Of a DNA stretch of 45,908 bases, positions 1-8,431 are shown piece after piece. Position 1 is the stretch's first letter. Every line of letters begins with the position of its first letter. A model generated the notes under the pieces. It saw nothing but the letters and a program-made list of their open reading frames with translations. It did not search any database and was not told where the DNA came from. Made by a program: the position numbers and the translations under genes. This stretch comes from Paraburkholderia sp. LEh10. Its GTDB lineage: Bacteria > Pseudomonadota > Gammaproteobacteria > Burkholderiales > Burkholderiaceae. The stretch is taken from the NCBI RefSeq assembly GCF_017814945.1, contig NZ_JAGIPX010000021.1:1-45908 (forward strand), written 5' to 3'.

Positions 1-49
1 ATCAGTTCTGACGGCGCAAGGCGCCAGCTGAATCAGACGCATCAAATGA

Positions 50-73
50 CAACGGCGCCCATGGGCGCCGTTG
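50..73 (-). terminator. Hairpin downstream of dadA
   Basis: A perfect inverted repeat (CAACGGCGCCC, 2-nt loop, GGGCGCCGTTG) lies about 30 bases past the dadA stop. Read on the minus strand it is followed by only a weak T-rich stretch (TCATTTG). It probably ends dadA transcription, but it lacks a classical U-run. Confidence 0.5.
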
Positions 74-101
74 TTGCGTTTCGAAGTAGCGAATGAATCG
101 A

Positions 102-1388
102 TCAGGCGTAAGCGGGACGCGTCTGACCCGCCGTTTCGCCCAGATAGCGATGCACCGACAGGTCGCCCGACTGGATCGCCGGGCGCTTGCCCGAGATCAG
201 GTCGGCGAGCAGTTGGCCCGAGCCGCACGACATCGTCCAGCCGAGCGTGCCGTGCCCCGTGTTCAGGAAGAGGTTCGATACCGGCGTGCGGCCGACGATG
301 GGTGTGCCGTCGGGCGTCATCGGGCGCAGGCCCGTCCAGAACGTCGCCTTCGACGTGTCGCCGCCGCCCGGGAACAGGTCGTTGACGCACATTTCGAGCG
401 TCTCGCGGCGCACCTGCTTCAGCTTCTTGTCGAAGCCGACGATCTCCGCCATTCCTCCGACACGAATCCGGTCGTCGAAACGCGTGATTGCGATCTTGTA
501 CGTCTCATCCAGCACGGTCGAGACGGGCGCCGCCTTCGCATTGACGATCGGCGCGGTGATCGAGTAGCCCTTGAGCGGATACACAGGAATCTTGACGATG
601 CCCGACAGGAAGTTCGTCGAATACGAACCGAGTGCGACAACGAAGCTGTCCGCGCGCACGATCTCGCTGCCGCACTTCACGCCAGCGATGCGATCCCCGT
701 CCATCGCGAGCGCGTCGATCGGCGTGTTGTAGCGGAACTTGACGCCCAGTTGCCCAGCGAGCGCCGCGAGGCCCGTCGTGAACAGCTGGCAGTCGCCTGT
801 TTCGTCGCCCGGCAGGCGCAGGCCGCCCGTCAGCTTATGCGACGTCGCGGCGAGCGCCGGCTCGGCGCGCGCGAGGTGGGCCGGCATCAGCAGTTCGTAC
901 GCTACGTTTGCTTCTTCGAGCACGGCGATGTCTTTTGCCGCGCCGTCGAGCTGCTGCTGGGTGCGGAACAGTTGCAGCGTGCCGCCCGTGCGGCCTTCAT
1001 ACTGGATACCCGTTTCGGCGCGCAGCGCCTGCAGGCAATCGCGGCTGTACTCGGCGAGGCGCACCATGCGGCCTTTGTTGACGGCATAGCGTGCGGACGT
1101 GCAGTTCTGCAGCATCTGCCACATCCATTGATGCTGGAATTGCGTGCCGTCGAGCCGGATCGCGAGCGGCGCGTGTTTCTGGAACATCCACTTGACGGCC
1201 TTCAGCGGCACGCCCGGCGCTGCCCACGGCGCGGCGTAGCCCGGCGAGATCTGGCCGGCATTGGCAAAGCTCGTTTCGAGCGCAGGACCCGCTTCGCGAT
1301 CGATCACGGTAACCTCGTGACCCGCGCGCGCAAGATAATAGGCGCTCGTTACTCCGACGACGCCACTGCCCAAAACGACGACTCGCAT
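102..1388 (-). CDS. dadA: D-amino acid dehydrogenase small subunit
   Basis: FAD-dependent dehydrogenase that oxidatively deaminates D-amino acids, above all D-alanine made from L-alanine by the racemase, to 2-oxo acids, passing electrons to the respiratory chain at the inner membrane. The 428-residue product is full length for DadA. It opens with the dinucleotide-binding loop GSGVVG (residues 7-12) ending at Asp29-Arg30, and closes with the family's GHGTLGWTMSCGSG segment near residue 380. The ATG at 1388 has GGAG seven bases upstream. It is divergent from an Lrp-family gene, and this pairing is the usual one for dadA, whose transcription is controlled by Lrp-type activators in many proteobacteria. 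No racemase gene (dadX) lies in the window on the downstream side. Confidence 0.95.
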   Translation of the reverse strand: MRVVVLGSGVVGVTSAYYLARAGHEVTVIDREAGPALETSFANAGQISPGYAAPWAAPGVPLKAVKWMFQKHAPLAIRLDGTQFQHQWMWQMLQNCTSARYAVNKGRMVRLAEYSRDCLQALRAETGIQYEGRTGGTLQLFRTQQQLDGAAKDIAVLEEANVAYELLMPAHLARAEPALAATSHKLTGGLRLPGDETGDCQLFTTGLAALAGQLGVKFRYNTPIDALAMDGDRIAGVKCGSEIVRADSFVVALGSYSTNFLSGIVKIPVYPLKGYSITAPIVNAKAAPVSTVLDETYKIAITRFDDRIRVGGMAEIVGFDKKLKQVRRETLEMCVNDLFPGGGDTSKATFWTGLRPMTPDGTPIVGRTPVSNLFLNTGHGTLGWTMSCGSGQLLADLISGKRPAIQSGDLSVHRYLGETAGQTRPAYA

Positions 1389-1554
1389 AGATGCTCCATA
1401 AAGTTCGAAAGGGTCGCGGCGTGCTGGAGAACCTCGTTTTTCGTAATTTTGTTCGATTAACGAGGTGATTTGCCGTATACCTAGTGTTAACGGCTATGAT
1501 ATTGGCGTTGATGTAGGTTTTGTTATCGTATTTTTCCAATTTTCAGTAAAAACC
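1389..1554. promoter_or_regulatory. dadA/lrp divergent control region
   Basis: This 166-bp spacer is clearly more AT-rich than its surroundings, with A/T tracts around 1435-1460 and 1515-1550. The stretch TCGT...ATTAACGA at about 1439-1461 is an imperfect dyad. An Lrp-type regulator commonly binds such AT-rich sites between itself and its target. I cannot fix exact -35/-10 boxes, so this is a region call rather than a site call. Confidence 0.45.
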
Positions 1555-2043
1555 ATGCGTACACAACGTCAACCGATTCGGGCGCTCGACAAGCTCGATC
1601 ACAAGATCCTGAAAATCCTCCAGAACGACGGCCGGATCGCGATGAAAGAACTTGCGGAGCAGGTGGGTCTGTCGGTGACGCCGTGCATCGAGCGCGTCAA
1701 GCGCATGGAACGCGACGGCGTCATCACCGGCTACTACGCGCGCGTGAATCCGGCTGAGCTGGGCGCCGCGTTGCTGGTTTTCGTCGAGATCACGCTGGAT
1801 CACAAGAGCGGCAACATGTTCGACCAGTTCCGGCGCGAAGTGCAGAAAATTCCCGAGGTGCTCGAATGCCATCTGGTGTCCGGCGACTTCGACTATCTGA
1901 TCAAGGCGCGCATCGGCGAAATGGCCGACTACCGGAAGCTGCTCGGCGACATCCTTCTGCAGCTGCCGGGCGCCGTGCAGTCGAAAAGCTACGTTGTGAT
2001 GGAGGAAATCAAGGAGACGCTGACGATCGCCGTCGGCGAGTAG
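1555..2043 (+). CDS. Lrp/AsnC-family transcriptional regulator
   Basis: DNA-binding regulator of 162 residues, the normal size for the family. An N-terminal winged helix (about residues 10-60, including LDHKILKILQNDGRIAMKEL and LSVTPCIERVKRMERDGVI) is followed by the RAM ligand-binding/oligomerisation domain (VFVEITLDHKSG to the end). The ATG at 1555 was chosen because the product then begins MRTQRQPIRALDKLD, as expected for the family; upstream codons in frame look non-coding. It is transcribed away from dadA and most likely senses an amino acid such as alanine and controls dadA. Specificity within Lrp/DadR types cannot be decided from sequence reading alone. Confidence 0.93.
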   Translation: MRTQRQPIRALDKLDHKILKILQNDGRIAMKELAEQVGLSVTPCIERVKRMERDGVITGYYARVNPAELGAALLVFVEITLDHKSGNMFDQFRREVQKIPEVLECHLVSGDFDYLIKARIGEMADYRKLLGDILLQLPGAVQSKSYVVMEEIKETLTIAVGE

Positions 2044-2044
2044 G

Positions 2045-2073
2045 CGATTCGGCGGCCGCGCGTTGCCGAATCG
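2045..2073 (+). terminator. Possible hairpin terminator after lrp
   Basis: A 9-bp perfect stem (CGATTCGGC with GCCGAATCG) encloses an 11-nt GC-rich loop directly after the lrp stop codon. It has no U-run, so it may be a weak or Rho-assisted terminator. Confidence 0.35.
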
Positions 2074-2108
2074 GCGCTGAAAATCGGACTCGACAAAGGC
2101 TGTAAACA

Positions 2109-2124
2109 CTGTATATTTGTACAG
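2109..2124. promoter_or_regulatory. LexA (SOS) box of radical SAM gene
   Basis: The sequence CTGTATATTTGTACAG is an exact CTGT-N8-ACAG LexA operator with an AT-rich centre, and the flanking bases A and TA extend the match to the E. coli-type consensus. It lies 9 bases before the TTG and 27 bases before the GTG candidate start of the next gene, where a repressor would cover the promoter or transcription start. Confidence 0.8.
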
Positions 2125-2133
2125 TATTCTGCA

Positions 2134-3288
2134 TTGCATTTGACGTGTGCCGTGACCGACTACGAGCGAGACATTCCTGAATATCCGATCGCGCCGCCCG
2201 CTCCGCGCAAAGGGCGGGGCGCGGTGACGAACGTGCAGGGCCGCTACGAAGTGGACCAGCGCGAGGCGGTAGACGACGGGTGGATCGCGCCGCGGGACGA
2301 AGACAGTGGCCGGCCCGCGCTGCGCACGCAGGTCTTCGAAGAGCGCGCCAAAAGCATCCTCACGCATAACCAGTCGCCGGACATTCCGTTCAGCGTGTCG
2401 CTGAATCCCTACCGCGGCTGCGAGCATGGCTGCATTTACTGCTTTGCGCGGCCGACGCATAGTTATCTGGGGCTGTCGCCGGGGCTCGATTTCGAAAGCC
2501 GGATCTACGCGAAGGTCAACGCGCCCGAATTGCTGGCGCGCGAAATGGCGAAGAAGTCCTATGTGCCGGAGCCGATCGCGCTCGGCGTGAACACCGACGC
2601 GTGGCAGCCCATCGAGCGTGACCTGCAATTGACGCGGCGCGTCATCCAGGTGATGAGCGACCATAGCCAGCCGTTTGCGGCGATCACCAAGAATTCGCTG
2701 ATCGAGCGCGACATAGACTTGCTGGCGCCGATGGCGCAGAAAGGGTTGATGATGGCGGCCATCACGATCACGACGCTGGACGCCGATATCGCCCGCACAC
2801 TCGAACCGCGCGCTGCGACGCCTTCGCGGCGGCTTCGGACCATCCGCACGCTGAGCGACGCAGGCATCCCGGTGGGTGTCAGCATCGCGCCCGTGATTCC
2901 GTTCGTCACGGAGCCGGACATGGAGCGCGTGCTCGAAGCCTGTGCGCAAGCGGGTGCGACGAGTGCCAGTTACATCGTATTGCGTCTGCCTTGGGAAGTC
3001 GCGCCGCTCTTCAAAGACTGGCTCACGGCCCATTTCCCCGATCGCGCCGACCGCGTGATGAGCCGCGTGCGCGACATGCGCGGCGGCAAGGATTACGACT
3101 CGTCGTTTTCGACGCGCATGAAGGGCGAGGGGACGTGGGCCGATTTGCTCAGGCAGCGCTTTGCGAAGGCGGTGCGGCGTCTTGGCCTGAATGCGCGCAA
3201 CCACGGCATTCTCGACATGTCGCACTTCAAGCGTGTCGAGCCGCCCAAGCCCGTCGCGCCGGACACGTCGCAGCTAAGTCTTTTCTGA
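2134..3288 (+). CDS. PA0069-family radical SAM protein
   Basis: Radical S-adenosylmethionine enzyme of the PA0069/SplB-like group; substrate unknown. Residues 92-111 carry the cluster motif RGCEHGCIYCFARPTHSYLG, in which Cys96, Cys100 and Cys103 (CX3CX2C) would bind the 4Fe-4S cluster. KGRGAVTN near residue 26 is another family hallmark. Two starts are possible: TTG at 2134 or GTG at 2152 (VTDYERD). Neither has a good ribosome-binding site, and the GTG gives a more workable leader after the LexA box at 2109-2124. The SOS box suggests induction by DNA damage; I recall PA0069 of Pseudomonas aeruginosa being listed in its LexA regulon. It may therefore act in DNA or nucleotide damage repair, but this is inference. 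The product of up to 384 residues is complete. Confidence 0.9.
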   Translation: MHLTCAVTDYERDIPEYPIAPPAPRKGRGAVTNVQGRYEVDQREAVDDGWIAPRDEDSGRPALRTQVFEERAKSILTHNQSPDIPFSVSLNPYRGCEHGCIYCFARPTHSYLGLSPGLDFESRIYAKVNAPELLAREMAKKSYVPEPIALGVNTDAWQPIERDLQLTRRVIQVMSDHSQPFAAITKNSLIERDIDLLAPMAQKGLMMAAITITTLDADIARTLEPRAATPSRRLRTIRTLSDAGIPVGVSIAPVIPFVTEPDMERVLEACAQAGATSASYIVLRLPWEVAPLFKDWLTAHFPDRADRVMSRVRDMRGGKDYDSSFSTRMKGEGTWADLLRQRFAKAVRRLGLNARNHGILDMSHFKRVEPPKPVAPDTSQLSLF

Positions 3289-3297
3289 TTGCGGCCG

Positions 3298-3765
3298 TTA
3301 CTGCGAGATCGCTTTCGCCGCTTCGACCTGAGATTCGAAATACGTCTGGAACGACAACGCGAGCGCAGTCATCAGCAGAAACGCGCCGATCAGCAGCGAA
3401 AAGATCACGACGAAGATCACGGCCCAGCCAGAACGGTTGCGTCGCTCGGTATGCGCGTTAAACTGCGCGTCCCATTTGTCATCGGCGCGCAGCCCGTAGA
3501 CGATCGCCGCGAGAAAAGCCGCCAGCATCGATACGGCGCCTGGGAACGCGAGCACCCATCCCATGATGGCGGCGCGTTCGGTCGCCACGAGCAGCATGAA
3601 GCCGGGTATGCCTATGATCGTACCGACCAGGTGCGCCCAGCCCCATACATCGCGCCAACCATACAGATAGAACCGGTGCGCGCCGAGCGTGCCAAAGAAA
3701 AACGCGAGCGCAGCGGTGACGGTCTTCGAGCGGAAGCGCGAGTTGTGCGTAGCGACGGTGGCCAT
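3298..3765 (-). CDS. TM2 (NINE) domain membrane protein
   Basis: Small inner-membrane protein of about 155 residues. The N-terminal half holds the TM2 signature: a first helix (VTAALAFFFGTLGAHRFYL) joined by a short GAHRFYLYG turn to a second hydrophobic stretch. At least two more helices follow (MGWVLAFPGAVSMLAAFLAAIVYG and WAVIFVVIFSLLIGAFLLMTALAL), with a cytoplasmic-looking basic loop between them. I chose the ATG at 3765; an upstream ATG at 3831 is in frame but gives an unusual leader. It converges on the radical SAM gene with only 9 bases between the stops. The biological role of TM2 proteins in bacteria is unknown. Confidence 0.8.
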   Translation of the reverse strand: MATVATHNSRFRSKTVTAALAFFFGTLGAHRFYLYGWRDVWGWAHLVGTIIGIPGFMLLVATERAAIMGWVLAFPGAVSMLAAFLAAIVYGLRADDKWDAQFNAHTERRNRSGWAVIFVVIFSLLIGAFLLMTALALSFQTYFESQVEAAKAISQ

Positions 3766-3910
3766 GAACGTGAGCGACAGAGTGACAGACGAGATGAGAG
3801 GCTGCGGATCGTACGTGCAGCCGACGCGCATTCTACGCTGCCCGCTCCATACGTAGCACTTGTCGGCGTTATGCCGGCCTTACTGACGTCGCGGCCTCAC
3901 GCCGGACGGG

Positions 3911-5092
3911 TCATGGCGCGCGATAGGTGACGCGATAGATCGCCCCAGCGTATTCATCGCTGATGAGCAGGGAACCGTCGGGCATCGGCAGCACGTCCGC
4001 CGGCCGGCCCCAGACGGATTGATCGGGCAGCAGCCAGCCTTCGACAAAAACCTCCTGCCGCACGTCCGTGCCGTCCGGCTTCGCACTCACGCGGACCACG
4101 CGATAACCGACCTTGCTGCTGCGGTTCCACGAGCCGTGCTCGGCGATGAAGATGCTGTTCGCATAGTCGGCTGGAAACATCGATCCTGTATAAAAGCGCA
4201 TGCCGAGCGACGCGACATGCGCACCGAGTTTCGCGGCGGGCGGCGTGAACTCGCTGCAGGAACGGCCCTTGCCGAACTCGGGGTCGGAAATATCGCCTGC
4301 GTGACAAAACGGGTAACCGAAGTCCATGCCGGCGTGCGGGGCGCGGTTCAGTTCGTCGTCGGGGCGGTCGTCGCCGAGCATGTCGCGGCCGTTGTCGGTG
4401 AACCACAACTCGTGTGTCACAGGATGCCAGTCGAAGCCGACCGTGTTGCGGATGCCCCGGGCAAAGGTTTCGTGGTGGCTGCCGTCGGGGTTCATCCGGC
4501 CGATCATCGCGTAGCGGTCGCGGTCCGTAAGGCAGATGTTGCAGGGCGCGCCCTGCGGCACGTAGAGCTTGCCGTCCGGCCCGAAAGCGATGAATTTCCA
4601 GCCGTGCTGGTGTTCGGTCGGCAGGGAATTGTCGATGATGACGGGTTTGGGCGGCGTGCTCAGGTGGCTGTCGATCGCATCGAAACGCAGGATGCGCGAA
4701 ATCGCCGACACGTACAGCGCGCCGTCGTGCCACGCGACGCCGATCGGCTGTTCGAGTCCTGACGCGATCACGTGGCGGGCGGCCACGCGTGCGTCACGCA
4801 GTTCGAGCGCGTAGATCCTGCCTTCGAAGCTCCCCACGTACAGGATGCCTTTGGGCGACAGCGCCATTTCGCGGGCGGACGGTACATCGTCCGACAGCAC
4901 TTCTATCTTGAAACCGGGCGGCAGCTTGAGCCGCTCCAGGGGCAGCGCCGCGCACGCGCAAGCCGCCCAGAACGATGCGCCGATCACGACCGATCCGAGG
5001 AAAGCAAGGGCGCACGCCGGGCGCGCGGCGCCGTGGCGTTTGCGCGACGCTGCCGCGAACGACATCCGATAGAGCGAAAACAGGCGCTTCAT
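3911..5092 (-). CDS. PQQ-type sugar (sorbosone) dehydrogenase
   Basis: Exported beta-propeller oxidoreductase related to L-sorbosone dehydrogenase and soluble PQQ glucose dehydrogenase, 393 residues. A long basic N-region and a hydrophobic stretch at about residues 27-48 form a signal peptide or anchor, so the enzyme acts in the periplasm. Family landmarks are LKLPPGFKIEVLSDDVPSAR, GVAWHDGALYVS, the segment around QHGWKFIAFGPDGKLYV, FARGIRNTVGFDWHP, and ELWFTDNGRD with its conserved Asp-Asn-Gly. The start at 5092 follows a strong GGGGGAG. Substrate and cofactor cannot be confirmed from sequence. It is transcribed alone, and its promoter must lie in 5093-5190, next to that of rpsP on the other strand. 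Confidence 0.88.
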   Translation of the reverse strand: MKRLFSLYRMSFAAASRKRHGAARPACALAFLGSVVIGASFWAACACAALPLERLKLPPGFKIEVLSDDVPSAREMALSPKGILYVGSFEGRIYALELRDARVAARHVIASGLEQPIGVAWHDGALYVSAISRILRFDAIDSHLSTPPKPVIIDNSLPTEHQHGWKFIAFGPDGKLYVPQGAPCNICLTDRDRYAMIGRMNPDGSHHETFARGIRNTVGFDWHPVTHELWFTDNGRDMLGDDRPDDELNRAPHAGMDFGYPFCHAGDISDPEFGKGRSCSEFTPPAAKLGAHVASLGMRFYTGSMFPADYANSIFIAEHGSWNRSSKVGYRVVRVSAKPDGTDVRQEVFVEGWLLPDQSVWGRPADVLPMPDGSLLISDEYAGAIYRVTYRAP

Positions 5093-5190
5093 GGCTCCCC
5101 CGGCAGGTTGTTCAGACGATTTTTGCTGCTGGCCGAGCGAGGGTTTAAGCGTCCGCCACAGCCGGCCGCTCAGTTTATCCCGCTAAGTGT

Positions 5191-5219
5191 TTGTTGTGGT
5201 TTTGGTTTCAGGATATAAT
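5191..5219 (+). promoter_or_regulatory. Putative promoter of rpsP operon
   Basis: A perfect TATAAT at 5214-5219 is preceded, at a 17-nt spacing, by TTGTTG at 5191-5196, a partial -35 match. It lies about 45 bases before the rpsP start in an AT-richer gap, as expected for the sigma-70 promoter of a ribosomal operon. Confidence 0.6.
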
Positions 5220-5264
5220 CGCGTGTTTCAGTAGTTTCGAACCCCGGTTTTCAAGGATTCTAGT

Positions 5265-5519
5265 ATGGTCATCATCCGCTTGGCTCGTGGCGGCTCGAAG
5301 AAGCGCCCGTTCTACAACATCGTCGCAACCGATTCGCGTAACCGTCGTGACGGCCGCTTCATCGAGCGCGTTGGCTTCTACAACCCGGTCGCCACGAAGG
5401 GTGAGTCGCTGCGTATCGCTCAAGACCGCCTGACGTACTGGCAAGGCGTTGGCGCGCAACTGTCGCCGACCGTCCAGCGTCTGGTGAAGGAAGCGCAAAA
5501 GGCGCAGCCGGCTGCGTAA
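5265..5519 (+). CDS. rpsP: 30S ribosomal protein bS16
   Basis: Structural protein of the small ribosomal subunit, 84 residues, the standard length. It begins [20 protein letters not shown] and contains [20 protein letters not shown], both typical of bS16. The start has AAGGA seven bases upstream. It is the first gene of the conserved operon rpsP-rimM-trmD-rplS, followed by rimM after 95 bases. RimM assists 30S maturation, so the gene order links a 30S protein with its maturation factor, a tRNA methylase and a 50S protein. Confidence 0.98.
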
Positions 5520-5614
5520 ATGCAGTTTCAAGGTGCATCGTTGGCTCGTGCAACGCTGGTTTTGCGCGAGTCTGGGGTGTACGGGTTTGATGTATGCAGG
5601 CTTGAGGTTCGCTG

Positions 5615-6319
5615 ATGTCGGAGCGTGATTCGGGTAGTTCAGGTCGCGCCAGGGCGACGACACAGCCAACAGCGCGAGCGTCATTTGGTGCGTTTGTCCG
5701 CAAGCCGGTCGAACGACCTGTGGCGAATGCCGAAAAGGCGCCAGCCGCGCAGGAAATGTGCGCTGAATCGGCGCAAAGCTGGCCCGACGACGCCGTCGAA
5801 GTGGGCGCGATCGTCGATGCATACGGTCTCAAAGGTTGGGTGAAGGTGGCCGCGCATGCGGACGCCGGTCAGGGCGGCGACGCCTTGCTCAGCGCCAAAC
5901 GCTGGTGGCTCGAAAACGGTCGCGAGCGCAAATCGGCGCCCCGCCTGCAGTCAAAGGTTCACGGCGACAGTATCGTTGCACATCTGGCCGGCACCGCCGA
6001 CCGCGATGCCGCATTTGCGTTGCGCGGTTACCGCGTCTACGTGCGCCGCAGCGACTTCCCCGCGCTCAATGCCGACGAGTATTACTGGGTCGATCTGCTG
6101 GGCCTCGATGTCGTCAACGAGGCAGGCGTCGAACTCGGCAAAGTGGCAGGCCTGATCAACAACGGTGCTCAGTCAGTGTTGCGCATCGAATATCCGGCTA
6201 CCGGGAAAGACGGCCAACCGGTCACGGACGAGCGCTTGATCCCGTTCGTCGGCGTATACGTCAAGACGGTGGATCAGGCGGCGAAGAAGATCGTCGTCGA
6301 CTGGGAAGCCGATTACTAA
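5615..6319 (+). CDS. rimM: Ribosome maturation factor RimM
   Basis: Factor that assists late 30S assembly (3' domain, around uS19). The RimM N-domain starts at VEVGAIVDAYGLKGWVKV (about residue 60), and the PRC-barrel domain starts near YYWVDLLGLDVVNE. At 234 residues it is longer than typical RimM (about 175) because of a low-complexity N-terminal extension of roughly 55 residues rich in Ser, Ala and Arg. Such extensions are seen in Burkholderia homologues as far as I recall. The ATG at 5615 has GAGG ten bases upstream; no internal ATG better placed at the conserved domain is obvious. Third-position bias supports the extension being translated, but the true start should be treated as moderately certain. 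Confidence 0.95.
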   Translation: MSERDSGSSGRARATTQPTARASFGAFVRKPVERPVANAEKAPAAQEMCAESAQSWPDDAVEVGAIVDAYGLKGWVKVAAHADAGQGGDALLSAKRWWLENGRERKSAPRLQSKVHGDSIVAHLAGTADRDAAFALRGYRVYVRRSDFPALNADEYYWVDLLGLDVVNEAGVELGKVAGLINNGAQSVLRIEYPATGKDGQPVTDERLIPFVGVYVKTVDQAAKKIVVDWEADY

Positions 6320-6343
6320 TACATTCGCTTCACGGAGAGGGTG

Positions 6344-7111
6344 ATGCAGTTCGATATCGTCACGCTCTTTCCCGAAATGTTTCGCGCGCTGACCGACTGG
6401 GGCATCACGAGCCGCGCGGCGAAGCAGGAGCGTTATGGGTTGCGTACGTGGAATCCGCGCGATTTCACGACCGACAACTACCGCACGATCGACGATCGTC
6501 CCTATGGCGGTGGCCCCGGCATGGTGATGCTGGCCAAACCGCTGGAAGACGCGATCGATGCCGCGAAAGCGGCGCAGGCGGAGCAGGGCATCGGCGGCGC
6601 GCGCGTGGTCATGATGTCGCCGCAAGGTGCCCCACTGAATCACGACAAGGTGATGCGCTTCGCCGCAGAGCCCGGTCTGATCCTGCTTTGCGGCCGCTAC
6701 GAAGCGATCGATCAGCGTTTGATCGACCGGGTCGTCGACGAAGAAGTCAGCCTCGGCGACTTCGTGCTGTCGGGTGGCGAGTTGCCCGCGATGGCGCTGA
6801 TCGATGCCGTTGTGCGTCATCTGCCGGGCGTGTTGAACGATGCGCAATCGGCGGTGCAGGACAGCTTCGTCGATGGTTTGCTGGATTGCCCGCATTACAC
6901 GCGTCCGGAGGAATACAGCGGCGTGCGCGTGCCCGATGTGCTGCTCGGCGGCCATCATGCGGAAATCGAGCAGTGGCGGCGGCGCGAAGCGTTGCGCAAT
7001 ACGTTGCTCAAGCGGCCCGATCTGATCGACCAGGCCAGAAAGAACAAGTTGTTGAGCCATGCCGACGAGGCATGGCTTGCAAGTCTCGCCAAGGAAGCGT
7101 CGAAGCATTGA
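6344..7111 (+). CDS. trmD: tRNA (guanine37-N1)-methyltransferase
   Basis: SAM-dependent methylase that makes m1G37 in tRNAs reading codons starting with C, preventing +1 frameshifting. It is 255 residues, normal for TrmD. The ATG at 6344 (MQFDIVTLFPEMF) follows GGAGAGG; the GTG immediately before it is not needed. Visible motifs are YGGGPGMVM, the trefoil-knot cofactor site LLCGRYEAIDQRLID, and LGDFVLSGGELPAMALIDAVVRHLPG. It starts 24 bases after rimM, within the same operon. Confidence 0.98.
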   Translation: MQFDIVTLFPEMFRALTDWGITSRAAKQERYGLRTWNPRDFTTDNYRTIDDRPYGGGPGMVMLAKPLEDAIDAAKAAQAEQGIGGARVVMMSPQGAPLNHDKVMRFAAEPGLILLCGRYEAIDQRLIDRVVDEEVSLGDFVLSGGELPAMALIDAVVRHLPGVLNDAQSAVQDSFVDGLLDCPHYTRPEEYSGVRVPDVLLGGHHAEIEQWRRREALRNTLLKRPDLIDQARKNKLLSHADEAWLASLAKEASKH

Positions 7112-7255
7112 GCTTCGCGCGACGAAGCGGGATCAAGGCGGAATCGTCCATGCGTGGCCGGTTCCAGATGTGAACCCATCCTCTGTCGGGGCCGTAGCCG
7201 GGCGCGAAGCGCGAGGCAGGTACGAACGCCGACAAGATGGCAATAGGAGTCAGTG

Positions 7256-7639
7256 ATGAATCTGATTGAAAAACTCGAGCAGGAAGAAATCGAGCGCGCG
7301 CTCGCAGGCAAGACCATCCCCGTATTCGGTCCGGGCGACACGGTCGTCGTGAGCGTCAACGTGGTTGAAGGTAACCGCAAGCGCGTTCAGGCTTACGAAG
7401 GCGTCGTGATCGCGAAGCGTAACCGTGGCCTCAACTCGTCGTTCATCGTCCGCAAGATTTCGTCGGGCGAAGGCGTCGAGCGTACGTTCCAGACGTATTC
7501 GCCGCTGCTGGCAAGCATCGTCGTCAAGCGCCGTGGCGACGTGCGTCGTGCAAAGCTGTACTACCTGCGCGAGCGTTCGGGCAAGTCGGCTCGAATCAAA
7601 GAGAAGCTGGTGTCGAAAGACCGCGCTGCTCAAGAGTAA
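7256..7639 (+). CDS. rplS: 50S ribosomal protein bL19
   Basis: Structural protein at the 30S-50S interface, 127 residues. It begins MNLIEKLEQEEI and contains PVFGPGDTVVVSVNVVEGNRKRVQAYEGVVIAKRNRGLNSSFIVRKI, which spans nearly the whole family signature. The ATG at 7256 has AGGAG eight bases upstream and is preferred over an adjacent GTG. A gap of 144 bases follows trmD, with no recognisable element in it. A strong terminator ends the operon after this gene. Confidence 0.98.
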   Translation: MNLIEKLEQEEIERALAGKTIPVFGPGDTVVVSVNVVEGNRKRVQAYEGVVIAKRNRGLNSSFIVRKISSGEGVERTFQTYSPLLASIVVKRRGDVRRAKLYYLRERSGKSARIKEKLVSKDRAAQE

Positions 7640-7649
7640 AAGCTGTAAG

Positions 7650-7677
7650 AAAAAGCACCCGTCACGGGTGCTTTTTT
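7650..7677 (+). terminator. Rho-independent terminator of rpsP-rplS operon
   Basis: The stem GCACCCG-TCA-CGGGTGC extends with A:T pairs on both sides and is followed by TTTTTT, 12 bases after the rplS stop. It is a classical intrinsic terminator. Confidence 0.93.
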
Positions 7678-7732
7678 ATTTGCCAGGTCAAAATAGCAAC
7701 TTGTCCCTTGAGCGCTCGTTTCGAGACTTCCA

Positions 7733-8431
7733 TTGACCGCGCCTTCACGTCCTGCCCGTCCCGTCTTTGACCCCGAAGCCTTGCCCGTCGAAGCAGCAGA
7801 TGACGATCTGCCCGCTGTCGTCCCCGCGCGTCTGACGCCGGACGGCCTGCGCGCCCGCTTCGAACAAAATCTCCCGTGGGAGCAGGAAACGCGGGAAGTG
7901 CGCTGGCGCGAAACGGGCGATCCGCGCGTCGCGGCGGTGCTGGTGCCGCTTGTCGTACGCGACGGCGGGCTGAGCGTCATGCTGACGCAGCGCACTGCTC
8001 ATCTGAACGATCACGCGGGGCAGGTCAGCTTTCCTGGCGGCCGCCACGAACCTGGCGACGCCACCACCACCGCAACGGCGCTGCGCGAAGCGCAGGAAGA
8101 GGTCGGGCTTGACCCGTCGCGGGTCGAAGTGCTCGGTGCGTTGCCCGAGTATCTGACGGGTACGGGCTTTCGCGTGACGCCCGTGGTCGGTCTCGTGCAT
8201 CCGCCATTTTCGGTCACCGCCGACACGTTCGAAGTCGCGGAAATCTTCGAAGTGCCGCTGCGCTTTCTGATGGACCCGAAGAACCATGAGGTGCGCGTGC
8301 TGAAGTGGGAGGGCGGCGAGCGTCGTTTTTTTGCAATGCCCTATCCGCGAGGTGTCGCGGGCGGCCAATACTTCATCTGGGGCGCAACGGCGGGCATGTT
8401 GCGCAATTTCTATCGCTTCCTCGCGGCTTGA
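7733..8431 (+). CDS. NUDIX CoA pyrophosphatase (NudL-like)
   Basis: NUDIX hydrolase of the CoA diphosphatase group, which cleaves CoA and its derivatives to phosphopantetheine and 3',5'-ADP. The segment VSFPGGRHEPGDATTTATAL leading into REAQEEVGL is the NUDIX box in the form specific to this group (SFPGG before it, and Asp in place of the first Glu). The product is 232 residues. The track-supported start is TTG at 7733 with a poor ribosome-binding site; no better ATG lies before the conserved core. It stands alone after the rplS terminator. Confidence 0.88.
   Translation: MTAPSRPARPVFDPEALPVEAADDDLPAVVPARLTPDGLRARFEQNLPWEQETREVRWRETGDPRVAAVLVPLVVRDGGLSVMLTQRTAHLNDHAGQVSFPGGRHEPGDATTTATALREAQEEVGLDPSRVEVLGALPEYLTGTGFRVTPVVGLVHPPFSVTADTFEVAEIFEVPLRFLMDPKNHEVRVLKWEGGERRFFAMPYPRGVAGGQYFIWGATAGMLRNFYRFLAA

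Noticed and set aside
93..1460. 455-residue open frame antisense to dadA
   Set aside because: Arg/Ala-rich composition typical of a shadow frame in GC-rich DNA; dadA on the other strand is unmistakable.
1543..3225. 560-residue minus-strand frame across lrp and the radical SAM gene
   Set aside because: It covers two well-supported genes on the plus strand and has His/Arg-rich shadow composition.
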